From: Harmothoe impar
Taxonomy: Eukaryota; Annelida; Polychaeta; Phyllodocida; Polynoidae
Assembly: GCA_947462335.1 (NCBI GenBank)
Contig: OX381710.1
Location: 744,001-808,000 of the forward strand
DNA length: 64,000 nucleotides
Direction: 5' to 3'
The notes under the pieces were generated by a model. The model was not told the origin of the DNA. It did no database searches and saw only the letters and a program-made list of their open reading frames with translations. Shown piece after piece: positions 19,575 through 29,985 of this stretch (the first letter of the stretch is position 1; the number at the start of each line of letters is the position of its first letter). The position numbers and the translations under genes are program-made.

Positions 19575-19668
19575 TAGGTAGCTCACTGATTGGTTAGCTA
19601 TGGTCACATGATCATGACTGAGGTTGTGTATGGCCTCATGGGTTCGAATCCCACCTTGGGGAAAACGT
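19575..19668 (+). other. tRNA-derived fragment (SINE head or tRNA pseudogene)
   Basis: Polymerase III B-box-like GGTTCGAATCCCACC at about 19650, with an A-box-like TAGCTCACTGATTGGTTAG about 55-60 bp upstream. The spacing is longer than in a normal tRNA and I cannot fold a full cloverleaf. Confidence 0.4.
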
Positions 19669-19804
19669 AGGTTCGTTTTTTTACATTATTTATTTAGCCC
19701 ATTTGAAGCATAAATCCATTTTAATTGACATAGTTATATAAGCTATTAGATATGTGACTAAGCACATTATCTCAATTTAGGTGCAATATGCAGATATCAA
19801 GAGT

Positions 19805-19870
19805 ACAATAATTGAGCAAGAGTGGGGTTCGAACCCACACTCCCATGGTTGCTGATACTGGTGGGCATGT
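19805..19870 (-). other. B-box-like tRNA-derived fragment
   Basis: The minus strand has GTGGGTTCGAACCCCACTC, a paired T-arm/B-box. The anticodon part is not recognisable. Confidence 0.35.
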
Positions 19871-19984
19871 ACAGTATAGCAGGGTATGTGGGCCAGTGTA
19901 GGTACATATGTCTAATTACTCTCCCAGACTGTAAACGTACAGTCAGGGCCCGAGACTGAGTCGCCCACAGTGTGCTGGTGTGTG

Positions 19985-20339
19985 GCACTGTGAATGGGGG
20001 TAGACCCCTAATTTCGACATGGCGACATGGCCTTTTCTTAAACTCAACATACGACATGAGGCCTAGTGACATGCGACATGAGGCTTAAAAAGATAGTGAC
20101 AGGGGACATGAGCATTTCTTAAAATCGACATGGGACATGGGCATTTTTAAGCGGCATAGACATGCGACATGGCCATTTCTTAAAATCGACATGCGACATG
20201 GGGACCCCCCCCCATCTATACCCCCCTGTGACTGTACTGTAATGGGGGTAGACCCTTAAAATCGACAGGGTGACATGGCTGTTTCTTAAAATCGACAGGT
20301 GACATGGGGCTTAGTGACAAACGACCCCAGGGGGGGGGG
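19985..20339. repeat. CGACATG tandem-like repeat, left half
   Basis: Irregular repeats of ATCGACATGCGACATGG and CATTTCTTAAAATCGACA. The same repeat resumes at 21010-21170 on the far side of an inserted element. Confidence 0.7.
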
Positions 20340-21000
20340 GGGGGGGCACTCCCTCGGCATTACTGACTATGTGTGAACACGATTCCAAGGGAAAGGGTAT
20401 CTTTTTGGGCCCTAGGCAAGGGCCCGTGAGGACCCTTGAAAAGGGGTGCTTGTTAGACAATTTTGTAGGAAAAGGGGTACATTTCAAGGCAGTGACTAAA
20501 AAGTTTTGTTTCCGGTAACCCGACCGGGTCTAGCTAAACAGGGCCGGGTCCCCCTATTTCTTCCAATTTCTGTGAAATTGAGTTATTTCCCAGTTTTTAC
20601 GGTTCGTAAATCGGACAATTATTAAGGGTTTTAAAGCAAAAACTCACAAATAAGGCCTAAAAATGTAGAAAGCAAAAAAAGATTAAATGAAAAAAAAAAA
20701 AAAAAATCGGCCGGCCCGGCCTAACTTTCCAGACCATGTTACCAGAAAGCAAACTTTTCATTTTGGCCCTACCATTTCTCAACTTTGAAGACAGATGTGC
20801 ATGTTGTCATTTCTATCATTTTCATTAATCACTTTTGATAAGGAAATTTCTCTTGTGGTCCCCCTTGATTAGGGTACTATATTTTGCTCAATTCCCTGTT
20901 AAAAGGGTGTTATTTTGTTAATTTGCCTCCCGTTATATGGGTCCTAAATATGAGGTGATGTTCACACATAGCTACTATAGAGAAGATAGGGAGTGCCCCC
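20340..21000. mobile_element. TIR element splitting the CGACATG repeat, with a nested MITE
   Basis: Inverted ends: GGGCACTCCCTCGGCATTAC plus GACTATGTGTGAACA on the left, TGTTCACACATAGC plus GATAGGGAGTGCCCCCC on the right. A second element at about 20482-20767, with GTTTCCGGTAACCCGACC and its complement as ends, sits inside it. Confidence 0.65.
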
Positions 21001-21009
21001 CGTGCAAAC

Positions 21010-21171
21010 GACAGGAGAAATAAAAAGATAGTGACAAGGGACATGAGTATTTCTTAAAATCGACAGGGGACATGGGCATTTCTTAAAATCAACAGGAGGA
21101 ATAGAACAATAGTGACAAGGAACATGGGCATTTCTTTAAATCGATAGGTGACATGGGGACCCCCATCTCGA
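21010..21171. repeat. CGACATG tandem-like repeat, right half
   Basis: Continuation of the 19985-20339 repeat (GACATGGGCATTTCTTAAAA). Confidence 0.7.
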
Positions 21172-22051
21172 CCCCCACCCTTTTTACCAGGCTGTCTGTG
21201 AGGGCCTATGTGACCATCCTGGCGCTGATCTCTCAGTACCCCCAGGGCTGTGTCTGTGTGTGTGGGAGGGGGGGGGGGTCCAGTTGACACACAGAGATAT
21301 GAGACTCTGGGTCAAGGTGGACACTGTCCCACTTAATGTTCACATGCCAATAACATGATTAAGATACCCGGGCCGATATCGATGTCACCGACAACTTTTA
21401 CGCCCCTCCTTTAATTTTCTTAAATAAAAAGTATGCCCCCCATCAGGATACCCTTAAATTGAACAAAAACGTGTAAAAATGGGGGGGGGGGGATTTCAAA
21501 TTTTTGGAAACGTAAAATTAACCCAAAAAAGTGTAGGCCTAAAATAAATTAAAAAAAATCTTCAAAATTGCATTAAAAAGAGGTAGGGTCGGCCCTGTTT
21601 TGATAGGGTCGGTTGGGTGACCTGAAACAAACCTTTTTCCTTTTTTCTTTTGGCCTAGTAGGCCTAGCATTATTTTATAGCAAATAAAAACGTATTTGTT
21701 TTAATAACTACAAAATACTATGGTATTACTTTCAATAAGAAATCACTTTTTACGTTATTTTCCTGCCTTTTATGAAGTATTAAAGTGCTCAAACTTCTAA
21801 CTTAAGCATTTAGCCTACAGAGGCAAGACTTGGATAGGCCTAAGGGTGAACAATATCAATTTGCCATGGGTGCATAGGCCTATCCTTTCAAAATATAGTG
21901 TGGGGGAATTGAAACTGTTTCTCAACTTATTTTTCTAATAAACACAGGCCTAGATAGGATATATCTTCTCAATACACTAGGGACGAGTAAATAATGGCAA
22001 TAATATCTGATTTACTGGGACATGGTGTATCTGCAGCAACTCTAAACATAG
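21172..22051. other. Unassigned, with one end of a CCCGACC-type MITE
   Basis: GGGTCGGTTGGGTGACCTGA then AACAAACC, ending TTTTGGCC, at 21583-21656 matches the terminus of the 26803-27032 element. Otherwise AT-rich sequence with G/C homopolymers. Confidence 0.5.
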
Positions 22052-22054
22052 TTA

Positions 22055-22762
22055 GGGAGGGTTCATTATTTATGGCAGGGGGGGGTGAACGTTTGGCAAA
22101 TCGAATACGTCAAAAATAATGGGCCCCCCCTCGGAATATGTTGAAAAAAAAAGGCCCCCCCCCTCGGAATAGGTTAAAAAAAAAGCGCCCCCCCCCCTCA
22201 CCCTGGATCGTCTTCAACTTTATTACAAAAACGATAGTGGTGTCTACTAATTGTATGCATTTAATCGTGGGCACTTTTTTACCTACAATTTACTACCTTG
22301 CAACAAATACATCCATTTGTAAGGTGTTTTAGTGTAAACGTCTCATGATACTCGCTGGTGAGTGATAATAGTCAAACCTCAGACACTCGACTTACATACG
22401 GTTGAGTTTAAGGGCCCCAGTGCTTATAAATTGGAAGCTCCCATACCCTCAGTGGTTACATGAGGCCGGCATTTTTTTGAAGACTGAGAAAACGGTGGGC
22501 TATTCTGAGTGTCAAAAGTGATGCAGTGAGAAATTTGCTGGGAGTTTGAGGAAAATTTTAGAAAATTTTGAAAATATTGACATAACTTGGTAAAATATAA
22601 CACAGGCTGTTACCAAAATTCGCGACATTTCAACGTACTAAATTTGCGACATTTTTAGGAATACCCCTAAAAAAAAAGCTCCCCCCCTTTGAATACCTCT
22701 AAAAAAAATTTGCCCCCCCCCTCAAATGCTCACCCCCCCTGCCATGAATAATGAACCCTCCC
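22055..22762. mobile_element. 708 bp TIR element with TTA target duplication
   Basis: Ends GGGAGGGTTCATTATTTATG then GCAGGGGGG on the left and their complement on the right (CATGAATAATGAACCCTCCC). Flanked by TTA at 22052-22054 and 22763-22765, again the PIF/Harbinger signature. No transposase. Confidence 0.8.
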
Positions 22763-22859
22763 TTACATAGCTACCAACCCTCCCCCCCCTCCCCCAACAT
22801 CCCCCCCCCCCCGCGTCGCCCCTCGCCCCCTGTAAAATTGATAAATGAACCCTTCCTAC

Positions 22860-23087
22860 CATGGTTTGCCTTGTGCAGGACGTGGTCACGCCGGGTTCCT
22901 CCAGATGGCGCGCCGCGCGGTCCCGGTTTTATTTCGCACACATCCCGTGTTCCGTCCCTGCGTCTCCAACTGTGACGTCACAATATGGCGGCGAATTGAT
23001 CTTCTCTGCAGCCACACTCGAGTTTGACAGCTGTCAGTTGATGTTTCTCGCCGCACATGGAGTAAAAACGTCTGAATTATCACTAGA
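22860..23087 (+). promoter_or_regulatory. CpG-rich promoter of the TBC1D-like gene
   Basis: GC- and CpG-rich interval directly before the start codon. It contains the full CRE palindrome TGACGTCA at 22973-22980 immediately followed by the YY1-type CAATATGGCGGC at 22981-22992, about 100 bp upstream of the ATG. This is a classic TATA-less core promoter arrangement. The transcription start is not determined. Confidence 0.6.
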
Positions 23088-23573
23088 ATGGAGACGACGA
23101 TCGGACCGGAGCGTCCCGTGTTCCAGGATAGCGGTCTGGGCTCGTTCGGGAGTGAGTCTGACTCTAGTCCGGTGACGCAGAGGACGATGGCGGAGGCTGG
23201 GGCTGCTTGGGCGGCATCAAAACAAACCCCGGCCGCCGCCCAGCCCGGGATGCAGCCGGGCAGGGCCAGCAAGATGTTCAGAATCCTGTACCTGGGGGAA
23301 TCCATCCTGGACAGGCGCTACACTCAGCCTATGCTGCCGTGGATTATGGCCGAGGTGCGGCGGAGGGCGGAGAGGCGGGAGATGACGTTAGAAGTGTTGT
23401 CTCATACCTTGAGGGGGGTCGGGGCGCAGGGCCCCATCTTTGAGCACAAGCTCCACAGTCTGTCCCGGTTTGCACGGACCCACCAGGACCCTAAGTGTTT
23501 CGCCTACCTGACCAGATACAATGTAGAGGCGCCTTTCTCCTGCCATGTCTTTGAGGCCACAGAGGAGAGCATG
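23088..23573 (+). CDS. TBC1D1/TBC1D4-like Rab-GAP, first coding exon (PTB domain)
   Basis: 162 codons from ATG at 23088 to donor AGCATG|GTGAGT. After a short Ser/Ala-rich leader, a PTB domain starts at about residue 65: FRILYLGESILDRRYTQPML then PWIMAEVRRRAERREMTLEV, GPIFEHKLHSLSRFARTHQD, CFAYLTRYN and CHVFEATEESM. The MLPW.MAE.RRR, IFEHK..S.SRF and CHVF.A signatures match the first PTB domain of TBC1D4 (AS160) and TBC1D1, which control GLUT4-vesicle Rab proteins in vertebrates. The exon ends inside the PTB domain, so the second PTB and Rab-GAP (TBC) domains must come from later exons that I cannot recognise in this window. Start choice is supported by the promoter just upstream. Confidence 0.82.
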
Positions 23574-23587
23574 GTGAGTGAAGTTAC

Positions 23588-23883
23588 ATTTTCATGGAGT
23601 GGTCATTTAAAAACAGCTGGGGGGGGGGGGGGGGGCTAACAGATTGTAAATGTAGTCCCCCTTCCCCCCCCCCCCCCTCTGAGTCCGACTCAAGGGGGCG
23701 GGGGGGGGGGGGGCACCAAAAGTGTACATCCCTAGGGCCTAGCCTAGGCTAGGTTGGAATGAGGCCTTAATAAAAAAGAAATAGGGAAAAAAAAAGGAAA
23801 AAAGTCCATGATGGGGGGGGGGGGGGGGAGGGGGTCACTGGAAAACCCACCCCCACCCCATGTTAAAAAATGACCACTCCCTA
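23588..23883. mobile_element. G/C-run-rich MITE in the first intron
   Basis: Imperfect 20 bp inverted ends GGAGTGGTCATTTAAAAACA and its near complement TTAAAAAATGACCACTCCCT. The interior is dominated by poly-G and poly-C runs, which are also assembly-prone. Confidence 0.5.
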
Positions 23884-24490
23884 CCTAAAACAAATATTTA
23901 AGATTCAAATGATGGCAATAACAAATGTTTTCTTCCTAGTTCCAGCTTCACTGACTCAACAGAATTTAGGTTTTACAACGTGAACCAAGCTATGAATCCC
24001 CATTTGTTGATATTTGTCCATGTTTTCTACATGTAGAATTTGTTCATCATCCTCATCGTATCATGTACCCCCCCCCCCCCCCCCCCCTTGATTGTATATC
24101 ATATTTATACTGTCTTCATCTAGAAGAAGGCCTCCTTGACTAGGGCTATACCTTATTATTCCATTTATTATTCAAATAGATTTGATGTCAATTGGACTAA
24201 AACACTCGTAAATACACCTAGATACAAAGTATTAAATCAGCTAGACCTATTAACCGACTTCATCAAATGTTATGATGATTTCATCTCAGTGTTAAAGTGC
24301 TACTGACTCTACTGATGAAATAAGAGGCAACAGGCGTCGTGGCCGTATTGAATACATTGTGACGGAATAAAAACTCAGCTACACTTGTAGCATGAATGTC
24401 TATAGGTCCATGCTTGTAGTTTAATAATGAGAGGAATATCGTGATTTAATAAATCTGTGCGTCATACTTTATATATAGCAGATATTGGTA
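23884..24490. other. Unassigned intron sequence
   Basis: AT-rich, a 20 bp poly-C run near 24069; no exon recognised. Confidence 0.5.
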
Positions 24491-24696
24491 CCGTAAAACC
24501 TCGCCTACAAGACGAATTTATTTTGGCGTTTTTATATTTTTGTAAGCCGAATATTGTTCTCAAATTAAGTGTTCGGCTTATAGGTGGTGGGGTTTTATTA
24601 CATTAGATTATTAAAAGAGAAAACGATTTTTGAATCCTTTTTCTATTAGCCGAATTTTTTCTTAAGTAGGGTGGTCCTATAGCAGGGGTTTTACGG
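24491..24696. mobile_element. CCGTAAAACCTCGCCTA-type MITE, copy 1
   Basis: Ends CCGTAAAACCTCGCCTACAA and complement of the same at 24680-24696 (GGGGTTTTACGG), flanked by TA. Internal GCCGAAT motifs shared with 25660-25861. Confidence 0.65.
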
Positions 24697-25329
24697 TACA
24701 TGTAGTAGCGGCCAGGGCAGCAGGTGTCATGTAGGTGACAGTGGTGGTGGTGGGGGGGGGGGGGGGTGGTGGGGGGGAGGGGTGTGAGGGGCGTGTCTGC
24801 GTGATAAGGCACCTGACCTGTACCCAGCCTGACCCAGCTATCACCTCCATGTCGGGGGAACGGTCACAAAACACGGCACCACATTCAGGGGGGGGGGGGG
24901 GGGGGTTCTGGGGGTTTTAGCAACAAAATGTGCCCAGACCGTATCTTTGTATTTACCGATTTTCCCAAACGAGTGATGAAAGAGGCAGGAGATGGGGAAG
25001 GTTCAGACGTAGGTGACGTCACTTGTGAACGTAGCCTGCACCCTGGTGCTATACAGGTATGTGGAGCTGTGAGCTGGATGTCGTGTTTAGGTGGATGGAG
25101 TTACGTGAAGGGTACAGGGGTACCACAGGCTGTATTCAGGTCTGTCAGCAGAGAAACAAATACAAAGATAACCTTAAATGTGGTCGTCATATAGTCCGAT
25201 TTAGACTTAGCGTAAAAAGAATCTTTTACACAAGGCAGACAGAGTATCAAGGTCTCATCCTGGATACGATCATCCAAGGATTACTTGCGAAAAATTAAAA
25301 TTTGAGTTAATCTCCTCTGCAAAGACAAT
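24697..25329. other. G-rich stretch then unassigned sequence
   Basis: 24735-24790 and 24888-24906 are poly-G rich. 24963-25054 has exon-like borders but no recognisable domain (see rejected items). Confidence 0.4.
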
Positions 25330-25439
25330 AGGGAGGTTTAGATATGCCTACTTGTAACGTGTACGGCAACGTCTAGCCCATTCTATAGCGTTGATGTAGA
25401 CGGACACGTTGCCGTATACGTCGTGATCTAAACCTCCCT
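25330..25439. mobile_element. 110 bp fold-back element
   Basis: Ends TAGGGAGGTTTAGAT and ATCTAAACCTCCCTA are perfect complements; the interior arms GTACGGCAACGT and ACGTTGCCGTAT also pair. Followed by GGGACGTTAAAC and (AAAC)n, a retroposon-like tail. Confidence 0.75.
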
Positions 25440-25542
25440 AATGGGACGTTAAACTTCACAAACAAACAAACTCGCAAAAGAACCGGTATTGTCTAAGGGC
25501 TGGGGTAGTATACCGTATCCTGTACATCAATAAGAAGTTAAC

Positions 25543-25657
25543 CCTTTTAGGGCCAGAATACCCAATCAATCATTGTCGTCATGATGCATGATTGCAGCCT
25601 TGGTGAGTTACTCGCTGGTGTTTCATTCATGTATCATGACGACAAAGGACATCACAT
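25543..25657. repeat. CATGATGCA hairpin family copy
   Basis: CGTCATGATGCATGATTGCA pairs with ATTCATGTATCATGACGACA about 50 bp away. Confidence 0.65.
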
Positions 25658-25659
25658 TA

Positions 25660-25861
25660 CCGTAAAACCTCGTCTATAAGCCGAATTTTATTTGGCGTTT
25701 TTATTTGCTATAAGCCGAATTTTAAGCCCCAAACTCCCATTCGGCTTATAGGCGAGGTTTTAATAATGTAGGAACATAGTGAAATCAAATTTCAAACACT
25801 TTTGTTATAAGCCGAATTTTTACTCCCAAACTCACATTCGGCTTATAACCAGGTTTTACGG
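25660..25861. mobile_element. CCGTAAAACCTCG-type MITE, copy 2
   Basis: 202 bp, ends CCGTAAAACCTCGTCTATAA and complement GGTTTTACGG, flanked by TA at 25658-25659 and 25862-25863. Internal repeats of ATAAGCCGAATTTT in both orientations. Confidence 0.8.
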
Positions 25862-25925
25862 TAGCCTGATTAGAGCACTGTTGCGGCCCTTAAAGGACAC
25901 ATAGACTGCCCTTCATCTGTCATCT

Positions 25926-26124
25926 GGCCAAAAAAAAAGAGTTGTGTTCAGGTATCCCTTTTTTCTACTGAAATATTTTTTTACTGAAATTATCCGAAAA
26001 TGGGAGGAATTTTGTCTCAAAATCCTTTTAAAAAAAAGGTAAATTAAAAAAAGAAATCGACCTACCCGGTACTTACCCTAATCTTTTTGGGCCATGTTTA
26101 CCTGAACACATTTTATTTTTGGCC
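25926..26124. mobile_element. GGCC-type MITE
   Basis: Ends GGCCAAAAAAAAAGAGTTGT and complement of GGCCAAAAATAAAATGTGTT; shares the TGTGTTCAGGTA subterminal motif with 16582-16948. Target duplication not preserved. Confidence 0.65.
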
Positions 26125-26199
26125 TGACTGTACAGATAGCGGGGTGGGAGGCAGTGCCTACTTACCGCTACTTGGACACTCCATGATAACCTGACAGCC

Positions 26200-26440
26200 T
26201 GATAGCAACCACAGTCTGTGGGCACGGGGGGTAACCCTGTACGGGCAGCATGTTGCGGTAATGCACCATGACCATGATACATGCATGCAGCCATGGGGAG
26301 TAACTCGCATGTATGCATCATGCCGACCCTATGGGGTTGATACACTCTGAAGGGTCGCCATGATGCATCAACGATGAATGGACATGATGCAGTCTCTATA
26401 GGGTTGTTGGGGTGGAGAATGCATCATGCAGCAGGCAGTG
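26200..26440. repeat. CATGATGCA hairpin family copy, degenerate
   Basis: Several CATGATGCATC and GCATCATGCC half-hairpins with the usual GAGTAACTC spacer words. Confidence 0.6.
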
Positions 26441-26799
26441 AGTCAGTCGTCACATCATGCCTCAATAAATAACCAGACATAATGCTGCTGTGTACACGCT
26501 TATCCCCCTCAGATTACGTCAATAGACATGATACTGCTAGTTATACCTCCACATAGACGTGCATACCGCTAGTATCTGTGTTAGATAGCCTACACCTGGA
26601 CAGGGGTATGCCTTATAACCAATGCCCCACAAGGTGGAGACAAGGTACGATAACACTGCGTCAATGACCAGTGGGCTGTAGTTATGTGGGCATACACCTA
26701 TACAGGTGTAGGCTATGTGCTAGGCATTAACCGTAAACCTGCTGTCACCAAAAGAGAAATACAACTGTTATGTTCAGTTGGCATGGCTGGAAATTATGA
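26441..26799. other. Unassigned sequence
   Basis: No array, TIR or exon recognised. Confidence 0.5.
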
Positions 26800-26802
26800 T
26801 AA

Positions 26803-27032
26803 GGCCAAAAAAAAAGAAGGTTTGTTTCAGGTCACGCGACCTAACCTGTCAAAACAGGGCCGACCCTACGTTCTTTTAAATGCAATTTGAAGAAATTTTC
26901 ATATTTTTACGCTTCTTTTGGTATTCAAAAAAGTTGGCTAGAACATTCATGTTGAAAAAAAAAAAAAAAAAATCCGACCTACCGAACACACATTTTCCTC
27001 CCATGTTACCTGAAGCAAACCTTTCTTTTGCC
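26803..27032. mobile_element. PIF/Harbinger-like MITE, CCCGACC family
   Basis: 230 bp, ends GGCCAAAAAAAAAGAAGGTT and complement of GGCAAAAGAAAGGTTTGC, flanked by TAA at 26800-26802 and 27033-27035. Confidence 0.8.
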
Positions 27033-27280
27033 TAATGTGGTGCTCTGTCCGGTACATTCAGTACATTCCCATGTAGCAGTGCCGTGTGGTTTACAAGGAC
27101 CCTCACCTCAGCCACCACTTCACCACATGGCCCCGTACCGTACATCAATGTCAGATGTACCTAACTACACAATACCTACATACAAGCCACAGTTTGTTTC
27201 ATTTCCCCCAAGCAGTGGCCGGGGAGGAGGGGCTTATGATTGCTTATAGCTGGGCTCGTCTTTACGGCAGTTTCACGGCA

Positions 27281-27625
27281 CAGTGTTGCCGAAAACATTT
27301 TATTGACGCAGGCCAAAGTGGCCTGCGTCTAGGCATCCTACGCAGGCCATTTCCCTTTCACGCAGGCCATATGAATATTGATCTTTAAGGTGCCCATATT
27401 AACTTCATTATAACCGCAAAGAATTTTGACAATATTTGAATATCAAACAGCTTCACTAAAATTGGCGTAGCTTCGCTTCTAATTGGCCGATTTGAAAAAT
27501 TCTTTCAGCAATATAAAGCTGAGATCATGGCAGGCCATTGTGGCCTGCGTCCTAAAGCCCTAAGCCGGCCTTTAAGATGCTACGCCGGCAAAAGCCGGCG
27601 TGCCGGCGTCATTTCGGCAACACTG
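27281..27625. mobile_element. hAT-like MITE, CpG-rich
   Basis: Ends CAGTGTTGCCGAAAAC and TTTCGGCAACACTG; the CAGTGTTGCC start is typical of hAT elements. Inside, ACGCAGGCC and GGCCTGCGT blocks repeat in both orientations and the right side is GCCGGC-rich. The flanking 8 bp do not match well. Confidence 0.65.
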
Positions 27626-27629
27626 CCGA

Positions 27630-28179
27630 CAGTACACGATGCCCCAGAGCTCATAACTGGATAGGATTCATATTCACGGTAGAAATATGTTTGTCTAAGT
27701 GACCCATAATACTTTAGATAATTTGGAAAGATAAAAGCAAACTGGCGACTCACTAGTAATTAACGTGTGGATGTTGGGGAATTGCTTGCTGTGAGTTTAC
27801 CCTGGCTGAGGCCAACATGCACTCACGTTCAGTCACGATGCTGTTTTATATAACACATTGCATCCCGGTACTTATATATGTCCTAGGGAGTGTCGAATTC
27901 AGGATTCATTTTACTTGATCGCTGTTAAGTCACCTGCCTTGAAGTCTAACTCAACAAAGGACTAGCCTATAGAGATGGTGGTGGGTTGAGCTGGGCCGCT
28001 CTACTCTTACTCTTCATGCAGCAAAGGTACAGGTATGAGAGCCAGTCCTCAGGTGTGGCTTAAAAGATTTTCCTATGGTTTGGCTTATAGGATTTTCCTA
28101 ATGTGCGGCTTATAGGATTTTCGCAAGGTGCGGCTTATAATATTCTCCCAAGGCACGGCTTACCGGTATATGAGTTATA
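27630..28179. other. Unassigned, with GCGGCTTATAGGATTTTC repeats
   Basis: 28040-28160 has four or five copies of a 25-30 bp GTGCGGCTTATAGGATTTTC-like motif, similar to 62575-62775. No exon. Confidence 0.5.
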
Positions 28180-28182
28180 TAA

Positions 28183-28337
28183 GGGGTCATTCATAAAGTA
28201 CAAAAATGTATGTCACGCAAATTCTGGCCATTTCCAAGACCCCCCTACCCCTTTGTCACGCTTTCCCCATACCTCTATCATTGGGGACCAAGACCCCCCC
28301 CCCACCCCTCATGTGTGACATACTGTATGGATCACCC
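28183..28337. mobile_element. MITE with GGGGTCATTCATAAAGTA end
   Basis: 155 bp, left GGGGTCATTCATAAAGTAC with TGTATGTCACGC, right complement GGGTGATCCATACAGTATGT with CACAC. Flanked by TAA at 28180-28182 and 28338-28340. Confidence 0.7.
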
Positions 28338-28340
28338 TAA

Positions 28341-28709
28341 GGCCACGCTTAAAAAAAAAGTCTTGTTTCCAGTGGAGCGGGTGGCCTAAAAAAACGTTCT
28401 TTTCTTTTCTTTTCTTTTCTTTTTTTTTTAGATTAATTTTTTTTAATTGTTGAACATGTCTTTCCCATCCGGTACCTGGGCATTTCATATGTCTATATAG
28501 GCATTTTTGGTATCAAATGAAAGCTGAGTGTTAGATAGTTTTATCCTAATAATTTGGATTACGGAACCGCCGCCGCCAAAAAAAAAATCGGACAAAAAAA
28601 GTATTTAAATCGGCCCCTCTGACCAAACAAAAAATCGGGCTGGTGGCCTTAAGAAAAAAAAGTCACCCGCCCGCTCCACTTGAAACAGACTTTAAAAAAA
28701 AAAGTTTCC
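28341..28709. mobile_element. MITE with GTGGAGCGGG inverted repeats
   Basis: 369 bp. Left GTCTTGTTTCCAGTGGAGCG and right complement GTCTGTTTCAAGTGGAGCGG. Flanked by TAA at 28338-28340 and 28710-28712; the left TAA is also the right flank of the preceding MITE. Confidence 0.78.
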
Positions 28710-29196
28710 TAATAGCCTTCTGTGTGAGACTTTACGGTAGTGGTGGGTGTAGGGGATGTTTTACGGCAGATTTAACTCAGTGGTCATCCAGGCCCCAGGT
28801 CCGGCATTCCTCCAGTAATTGACAAATCACCAGAGGAAAAAAACAATAACATGTTATTGCAATTATTTCAGGATTATGAGCTTTCTCTCATAAGCTGCAA
28901 AAATACTTCAACATTAGCATGCCAAAATAATACTGTCCGAATTATCTCAGGTTCTCAATCATCCTTCTCTCCTTAGCGCTTGAAGGGCAGCATATTCCTT
29001 TAATGCACTCTGTCCTTTCAAACCTGCTGAGTCACTCACCAGTGCTGGATTAATGCTTCATGGTGGCCCAACATGGTTAAATGGCTTCTTGAGGATCGGC
29101 ATGATGCACCTATGCAGTGCTTGGGAGTTACTCGCGGGTAGTGCGTCGGTGCATCATGACGACAAATAGCCGTGAACCTGGCGGCATGGTGCTGTC
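28710..29196. other. Unassigned; one CATGATGCA hairpin at 29092-29170
   Basis: GGCATGATGCACCTATGCAG pairs with GTGCATCATGACGAC. Otherwise nothing recognised. Confidence 0.55.
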
Positions 29197-29505
29197 GTGA
29201 GAGGGTTACCGTCCTGTTTCTGCCACTCCCTGTTGTTAGAGGGTTACCGTCCTGTTTCTGCCACTCCCTGTTGTTAGAGGGTTACCGTCCTGTTTCTGTA
29301 GTTCCCTGTTGTTAGAGGGTTACCGTCCTGTTTCTGCAGCTCCCTGTTGTTAGAGGGTTACCGTCCTGTTTCTGCCGCTCCCTGTTGTTAGAGGGTTACC
29401 GTCCTGTTTCTGCCGCTCCCTGTTGTTAGAGGGTTACCGTCCTGTTTCTGTAGGTCCCTGTTGTTAGAGGGTTACCGTCCTGTTTCTGCCGCTCCCTGTT
29501 GTGGG
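29197..29505. repeat. 38 bp tandem repeat, about 8 copies
   Basis: Unit AGAGGGTTACCGTCCTGTTT plus CTGCCGCTCCCTGTTGTT, with small variation in the CTGCCACTCC segment. Confidence 0.95.
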
Positions 29506-29527
29506 CGGCAATGGTGTTTTTTATGTT

Positions 29528-29758
29528 GTTAACCCTTTAAGGGTCGCATAGTGCTTTAATGCAATATGTCGTCATAATGCATCAATGCAGCCCTGAGGAA
29601 CACACCCGCGGTGCATTCATGCATCATGCAGAGCCTATGAGGTAGATACACTCGCGAAAGGTGGTCATGATGCACCAATGCAGTTATTCGCCGGGCTGCA
29701 TTTATGCATCATGACAAGAAATGACATTTTTTAGCGACATCCGTCCTTACAGGGTTAA
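29528..29758. mobile_element. CATGATGCA MITE, full-length copy
   Basis: Ends TTAACCCTTTAAGGGTCGCA and CCTTACAGGGTTAA, with two internal hairpins (CATAATGCATCAATGCAG / GCATTCATGCATCATG and CATGATGCACCAATGCAG / CTGCATTTATGCATCATG). This is the best copy of a family seen more than 12 times in the window. Confidence 0.7.
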
Positions 29759-29985
29759 AGTGGCGCTAATATGAAGACTGCCCTAATTAGGTCATCAAAA
29801 CACGCCTAGCCACAACAAAACACGACCCGCCTCAACTCCCGTAATTAAAGCACGACCTCGCCAATTACCTTACTTTGTGAAAACACCGGCCGACTCCTCC
29901 ACACCGACCCCCCCCCCCCACACAGACACACCACTCTGATGCCTCACCATGGTGGACACTGCTCCTACAGAACCTTTACAGAAAA
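29759..29985. other. Unassigned sequence
   Basis: Nothing recognised. Confidence 0.5.

Noticed and set aside
19575..19668. Functional tRNA gene
   Set aside because: B-box is good but the A-box spacing is too long and no complete cloverleaf or anticodon arm could be assigned.
24963..25054. Second exon of the TBC1D-like gene (VMKEAGDGEGSDVGDV...)
   Set aside because: Borders are plausible but the peptide does not continue the PTB domain, and the phase and family match cannot be shown.
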